From Guyanagaster necrorhizus (Eukaryota; Basidiomycota; Agaricomycetes; Agaricales; Physalacriaceae): 64,000 bases of DNA. The stretch is taken from positions 480,623 through 544,622 of the forward strand of contig NW_025064902.1 of NCBI RefSeq assembly GCF_019112545.1. The letters run 5' to 3'. The notes under the pieces are model-generated. The model searched no databases and was not told the DNA's origin. It worked only from the letters and a program-made list of their open reading frames with translations. This document shows positions 58,335-64,000 of the stretch, piece by piece (position 1 is the first letter of the stretch; the number at the start of each line of letters is the position of its first letter). Both the position numbers and the translations under genes were made by a program.

Positions 58335-60137
58335 ATTATGATTATCTTGACGTTGGGGACCGCGGTACGCTCCAGGCGCTGAGGGGGGGGGGGCTGGACG
58401 TGCATGTTTGCAGAGGAGGGGGGGGGGAGGGCGAATTGTTGGTGTCATTGGCGTTAGACCGGCATTGTCAGAGAAGAAGAACCTTGCTCCTCGCTGCTGC
58501 TGCTATTAACGTCGACCTCTGCTCTGACATCTGTGTGGCGTCACGGGATCTCATCTCATCTCAACTCCTTTCCAAATGTTTCATAATACGGGATATCAAC
58601 GTTATTACTGCACCCTGAGTATTAATAGTAACGCGCGGACATGATAAATCTATACAGTAGGACAATTAACTCTAGGGCGATTAGCAGTACATAATAATAT
58701 ACTAACTAGTCTATGCAGCGAAAAGCGGGCTGCAATGTACGTTACTTTTNNNNNNNNNNNNNNNNNNNNNNNNNNNNNNNNNNNNNNNNNNNNNNNNNNN
58801 NNNNNNNNNNNNNNNNNNNNNNNNNNNNNNNNNNNNNNNNNNNNNNNNNNNNNNNNNNNNNNNNNNNNNNNNNNNNNNNNNNNNNNNNNNNNNNNNNNNN
58901 NNNNNNNNNNNNNNNNNNNNNNNNNNNNNNNNNNNNNNNNNNNNNNNNNNNNNNNNNNNNNNNNNNNNNNNNNNNNNNNNNNNNNNNNNNNNNNNNNNNN
59001 NNNNNNNNNNNNNNNNNNNNNNNNNNNNNNNNNNNNNNNNNNNNNNNNNNNNNNNNNNNNNNNNNNNNNNNNNNNNNNNNNNNNNNNNNNNNNNNNNNNN
59101 NNNNNNNNNNNNNNNNNNNNNNNNNNNNNNNNNNNNNNNNNNNNNNNNNNNNNNNNNNNNNNNNNNNNNNNNNNNNNNNNNNNNNNNNNNNNNNNNNNNN
59201 NNNNNNNNNNNNNNNNNNNNNNNNNNNNNNNNNNNNNNNNNNNNNNNNNNNNNNNNNNNNNNNNNNNNNNNNNNNNNNNNNNNNNNNNNNNNNNNNNNNN
59301 NNNNNNNNNNNNNNNNNNNNNNNNNNNNNNNNNNNNNNNNNNNNNNNNNNNNNNNNNNNNNNNNNNNNNNNNNNNNNNNNNNNNNNNNNNNNNNNNNNNN
59401 NNNNNNNNNNNNNNNNNNNNNNNNNNNNNNNNNNNNNNNNNNNNNNNNNNNNNNNNNNNNNNNNNNNNNNNNNNNNNNNNNNNNNNNNNNNNNNNNNNNN
59501 NNNNNNNNNNNNNNNNNNNNNNNNNNNNNNNNNNNNNNNNNNNNNNNNNNNNNNNNNNNNNNNNNNNNNNNNNNNNNNNNNNNNNNNNNNNNNNNNNNNN
59601 NNNNNNNNNNNNNNNNNNNNNNNNNNNNNNNNNNNNNNNNNNNNNNNNNNNNNNNNNNNNNNNNNNNNNNNNNNNNNNNNNNNNNNNNNNNNNNNNNNNN
59701 NNNNNNNNNNNNNNNNNNNNNNNNNNNNNNNNNNTATCAGCTGAAAAAGAGTTTTACTCGTGACTCTCACCCAAATTAGACTGGCCCGCAAAGTATGTCA
59801 CTTGTTGTAGCAAAATGGATGCTTGAGCGGTGAGCGTTAGAAGGGAGCCCGGCGTATCGGTATTAGGCGTTGGGTGCAAGAAGGTGTGCACGGTGCACGT
59901 CGTGGGATGCGGTAATATGCCCTGTGGGTTCTATGAGTCAGTTTGCTGCGGAAACGATAATAGACGAAATGAATGAAAAAAACACCCACCGCTTGGTAGC
60001 TCTTTTGGTCTAGAGGCCACGGAGTATCGATTTGAAACCCAGGGGCTTCGAGGGTCCCACAGACGTCCGTGGGACAGTCGAGCGCTATCGCCAAAGTCTT
60101 GGCCAAAATCAAGACATTCCAAAACGCGTCGATCCGT
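58335..60137. repeat. Duplicated segment, CpG-preserved copy of 51108-52234
   Basis: Both ends match the other copy. It contains the 985-N gap. The left 270 bp keep CpGs where the other copy has TG or CA (AACGTCGACC against AACATTGACT). Confidence 0.85.
58750..59734. other. Assembly gap (985 N)
   Basis: Run of N inside the duplicated segment. In the paralogous copy the matching interval is only about 345 bp (about 51530-51874). Confidence 0.99.
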
Positions 60138-61433
60138 TCACCCTCCTCGATGCTGTCGCGCGGAGGAGGAAGCGTCGTGGTGGTGCTTGTCGTTACTCCA
60201 TTACGTATGAACGAAGCAACAGAAATGGCCGGAGGCCGCCAAGCTGCCTCAGAGCGTAGTCTGTGTAACCCACAGCCAACTGCGAGAGACACTGCATCTC
60301 CGGTATGACGTCGCGCCTCGAGGAAGTTGCCTATTCGTAAGAAGTAGTATGCGAGAAGGACTTCTGCTTGAATCGTGTGTAGGAATCTGTCCGGGTGGGT
60401 GTTTGTAAGACCTGTTGATACGTGCTTGAGAGCGCTGGCAAGGTACTGGTGTTGATGGGCCCATACGGACTGTTCCTTTCCTTTCTGGTCTCGTTGGGAA
60501 GACAAATGAGATCCCCAAAGGTAAACAGCGGAGAGGACTGATGAACTGGGCCGTGACTGGTGACCGAGCGGCAGAGGCAAAACGGCCGAATTGTAAAATC
60601 GTGTGACGTCGAGGAAGAAGCCTAGGTAGGCGGAATAAGAAAAGAAGAGATCAAGACTAGGGACGCAATTAATCGATTGAACTGTTTTTTCTTTTTTTTT
60701 TTTTTTTCATAGATGTGGACAAGACTTACAGGTCCCGTATGACTGGCGTTGATGGTTCCTACGGACCGTGTCAGATTCAAAACAAAATCAGGGAACGAAG
60801 AAATGGCGCACTTGAACGTTGAAGGGTGGCGCGTCCGTCCGAGATGAAATTGGTGAAGCCGAACCTTTTTAATAAGATGAGCTTCTTCTAAGCGAGCGGC
60901 TGAGGAAATTAGGGTGTATCACCTGGGGGCGGCGTAGATGTTATTGACAAAGAAGTCGACGCCGAATATGGAGAGGAAGGACTTTGGGCAAAGGTGTCGG
61001 AGGTAGATGGGGCGTAACCGGCGAGGCTTTGGACCTGCACGTTCTGGTAGGGATCATTGGAGTACGGGTCGTGGAGGGTGACAGATGGAGACTGGTCCGG
61101 CTGCTCCAAATCTTTCAGCCTAGCCTCGAGTCGCGCCACCTGATCTTCTAGGACCTTTGTCCTGGATCGTCGAGGACTGTCAGCGTACTCGCAAGGGTCG
61201 TCCTTCGGATGTCGGAGGCAGGGGCCACAGACCGGCTTTGTGCCGTCACATTTCTGGTTAATGAAAAATTAACAACATATGGAGGCATATGGCACATGCA
61301 CACACGATCTTTAAAAACCTGGAATCATGTGTGAGTACACCGAGGGAGGACAAAGGACGCAGCAGACACACCTGCAAGTGAGACAAGCTTTACCGCGCTT
61401 CAAAGGTTTGGATTCTGTAGTAAGCTTCTGCAT
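59771..61433 (-). CDS. Zn2Cys6 transcription factor with fungal-specific middle domain (3' end in gap)
   Basis: Exon 1 61372-61433 (ATG, MQKLTTESKPLKRG, first two Cys); micro-exon 61306-61318 (13 nt); exon 3 60923-61253; exon 60000-60621; exon 59771-59921; the remainder lies in the gap. The joined binuclear cluster has spacing CX2CX6CX6CX2CX8C (CLTCRFLKIKC, CDGTKPVC, CGPC, LRHPKDDPC), followed by a coiled-coil dimer segment (VLEDQVARLEARLKDLE). The middle domain begins GFFLDVTRFYNSAV and contains AEVLLAYYFLRIGNFLEAR and QIDTPWPLD. Gal4-type regulators bind DNA in the nucleus; no target can be read here. The 300 bp between exon 3 and 60621 keep the phase if spliced directly but are long for an intron, so an exon may be missed or damaged there. 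Confidence 0.8.
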
Positions 61434-64000
61434 GGGAAGGGCGGGCGGGGCAGCCTTGAAGGGCGGAGGCAAGAAGTAAAAGGTTTCAAGTTGTACTTTG
61501 TAAGAGCCCTTATATAGAGCGGAGAAAGTGCCGGAAGGCTCTCGTGCGGATCTTGGAGCCGAGTCCCGCAGTCACCAAGCATTATGAATCTGTTGGAAAA
61601 CCTTGAATAACAATGCTGTGTCTCACTGATAGCAGTTATTCGACCAAGTCGACGATTGCTACCGAACAGCCCGGTCTAGGATATATATGGAAACCTATAA
61701 ACAGACGTGTCACGTGAGCTTCTCGGATCTTCGTCCGTATGATGTTGAACGCTTCGCCGTCACGATGATCCACGCTGCGCACGGCGCCGCCAGGATCGTT
61801 ATGACGCAGTTCTCTCAGAGTTTCGGGGGTCGCCTCATTCATTAGCAGCCTCATTGCTTCGTAAGCCCGTCATTTTTCTCTGACTCATTTTGGTTCCATC
61901 TTTGTCGGATGCTTCGTCCATCTAGAGCATTCGGCCTATGGATTCTCCTCCGACACACAATCACGAGCTTAGCTCTTTTTCTTGGAGATGCAGGCCCCCC
62001 CCCCCCCCTGCGTCATGAGGTGCATCGAGCATAACAACTCTCTTTTAGTGGGTGCTTATACTTACTTACTTCTGTCACCCAGGAGGCGCGGCAACATCAA
62101 ACAGTTGCTGTGCCTTCTCCGCATGCCGGCAACAACATCGGATCAAGTCTTCGGGACTCTCATGCCTACCCCCGACATTTTCTCTCGTCTTCTCTAATTC
62201 ATCATGCGAACGAATCAGAGCCATCTTTCATCGAGGATCACCCCCCACTGACTCACAATGAGTCTTTGTTCAACACCCGCCATCGGGACGTCAACCTTTT
62301 TTTTGCCGCAGGTCAGCCTCGCAGTCTCTCCCTCGCGCATGCTCAACTGCCTTTTGATTGGTGCACGTATAGCCCACTCCAACCAGCACCAGCACCAGCA
62401 CCAGCACCAGCACACCGGAGAATTTCTTCCGAGCGGGCTTTCTGCAAATCTTTGCACAGCCTCATCCTGATCGACCTGGCCCAGGGGCATGGGCGACGCA
62501 AGCGTGTGATTTGATTCATTCGACTTGGCCCCGAGTCCATTCCACCAGATCTCATTGCTCGGAACAGTCCCGGGAGAACACGACGAGCACCGGCCTCCCA
62601 GCGAAATGGTATTTCCAAGCATCGATGACGGAGAAATCAGCATGGCGTGGGCGCGCATGGCCCCGAACGTTAAAAAAACTTTTGGCTGGCACCGTGGCAC
62701 CGTGGAGATTCAAACACTATTGCATCTCCTTCCAGATTTATTTCTCGCCATCAGTGGTTTGGAGATACTTCTCCGGCACTGTTCGAAGCATGAGCACATA
62801 CCTTGAACAGAGTTGGGTGGCTATAATTAAATGTTGGTCTTGTCGATATTGACATCGGTGCATGTTGGCGACCGTGTTGGCTTCCCGGTTCTTTCGGGTA
62901 GGACGTCCCTTCCCTGCGTACAGTTCAAGCCTGCGTGAGTACACTCAAGTGTATGCTGTAGCCATTCGTTCCGACTTTGGTTCGCTCTCGGGCCTTGGAA
63001 GCCGTGTTCTAAGCGAGCGAGCTTCTGCGCAGGAAATTGCTTTCGGATTGTCCCGGAAGACCAAGATACAGGTAGCTTCTTTAGCGTAAACAGTCTTGGT
63101 GACGACGACAATCCCTGGATGGCCTGATGACGACACCACCTCAGATCAATGGTGTCATGAGGGCGATACACCTTACATAGCACGTAAAACTTTACCAATC
63201 CGTAAATGAAACTCCTTAACCACCACCATGACAGAATATGACTGTACTTGACTTTGCTCAATTATACCGGCGTAAACTGACGACCGGAAGACCAACCTAA
63301 TTACCCGTGCCCGAAGGCCGATCGCGCGTTATGGGTCCACGTTTATACCTTGCTAATTAGCGTCGTACCTGGAAACCCAAACCCTAAAACATCAGAAAAC
63401 CTACGCGGTTATATAAATGTCATGCCCAAAGGCGCGTCTCGGGCTCGGTGTGATAACCAACCACGTCGAGCAGTCAGACCGCCCCTTTCGAGCCACAACC
63501 CCCCGTGGTCAGAGGAGCAAGTAGCAGTTGTAAATTTACTAGAGCCGGGTATATAGTCACCGATAGGCAGGCACTAACCATTATGACAAGGCGCCTAATG
63601 TCAACCAGCGCTAAACGAAGCACAGTTCTGAAATTTAAAAAAAACTTTCAAATGTTCAATCTGGGCAAACTCTCTCAGCGGTTTCTGCACATGGCATGTC
63701 GTAAAGAGATCTTCTTCCTTGTTGTCGAGTTTATGCCATGGAGTGGTATCGAACTTGTGATCACCAGAGTGTTCGTCTAACGCTATGAGATCAATCTGAA
63801 CTGAAGGCTTCACCTCGTTCCGTTGAGTCTACATTTGTCATTCATCACTGGCAGTTCTTTGATGACCTTGTGCTGATATCCTGATATCCCTGCACCATGA
63901 AATCAGGAAGCGGAACCCACACCCACCCATCCACCCAATCGATAGCCGGCCCGCCGGGCACGGAACGAACAGGGATAGGACCCTGGTCCTTGATCAACGG
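61434..64000. other. No supported gene
   Basis: Normal CpG content. A small minus frame (61636-61854, 72 aa) has reasonable composition but no recognised domain. A minus frame at 62215-62700 is inflated by a CACCAG-type repeat. Some homopolymer tracts (C-run at 61989). Probably intergenic, with the regulator's promoter at the left end. Confidence 0.45.
62384..62413 (+). repeat. CACCAG-type hexamer repeat
   Basis: About five tandem units of CAGCAC. It produces artificial CWCW and AGAG peptide runs in the other frames. Confidence 0.85.

Noticed and set aside
58713..59791. Three frames of about 340 codons
   Set aside because: They are made of N and reflect the gap only.
62215..62700. 161-codon frame on the minus strand
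   Set aside because: Inflated by the hexamer repeat (CWCW run); no domain and no consistent start.
1..64000. CRISPR array, rRNA genes, bacterial operons
   Set aside because: No spaced identical short repeats, no rRNA-like blocks, and introns plus LTR elements throughout point to a fungal nuclear genome.

Overview
This window is from a fungal nuclear genome, most likely a mushroom-forming basidiomycete (Agaricomycetes); I do not name a species. Reasons: host genes with introns of about 50-60 bp, F-box relics of the type expanded in agarics, a fungal Zn2Cys6 regulator with its fungal-specific middle domain, chromodomain Ty3/gypsy elements, and mutation confined to CpG sites. Two runs of N (45660-46039 and 58750-59734) are assembly gaps.

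Layout. 1-34.1 kb is nested, dead transposon DNA from which CpG has almost vanished (about a dozen CpG seen by eye). It holds repeat D1 (1120-2735); gypsy element A (3470-16462, TSD CAAAT) carrying a nested copia element (10137-15371) that itself carries a solo LTR (12685-13098, TSD AAGGA); a decayed F-box gene segment (16463-18125); the 5' part of gypsy B with a solo LTR inside (18809-19267, TSD CTGAT); copia C on the minus strand; repeats D2 and D3; and gypsy E on the minus strand. At about 34.14 kb the sequence switches to normal CpG content for 5.1 kb. This island carries gene G1 (36753-37939). Gypsy E's missing 5' end then appears at 39235-39961. 40.3-51.35 kb is again CpG-poor (F-box-type relics), but is split by a young gypsy element F (41601-49655, 492-bp LTRs, TSD TATAC) that still has many CpGs. 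From 51.36 kb to the end the DNA has normal CpG content: a duplicated 3' piece of a Zn2Cys6 gene, an F-box gene, gene G2 (paralogue of G1), an undecayed copy of the 16.5-kb F-box segment, and a Zn2Cys6 transcription-factor gene cut by a gap.

How the parts relate. The same host segments occur both inside decayed DNA (16.5-18.1 kb and 51.1-51.35 kb) and outside it (56.7-58.6 kb). The decayed copies carry TG or CA where the others have CG, so CpG-directed mutation can be read directly from internal pairs. All gypsy elements show the signature of self-primed reverse transcription (Tf1/sushi type): the sequence just after the 5' LTR is complementary to a stretch about 33 bp downstream of the LTR TATA box. 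Element F also carries, antisense between pol and its 3' LTR, a spliced gene for a coiled-coil protein with a six-cysteine cluster. This is the most unusual coding feature of the window.
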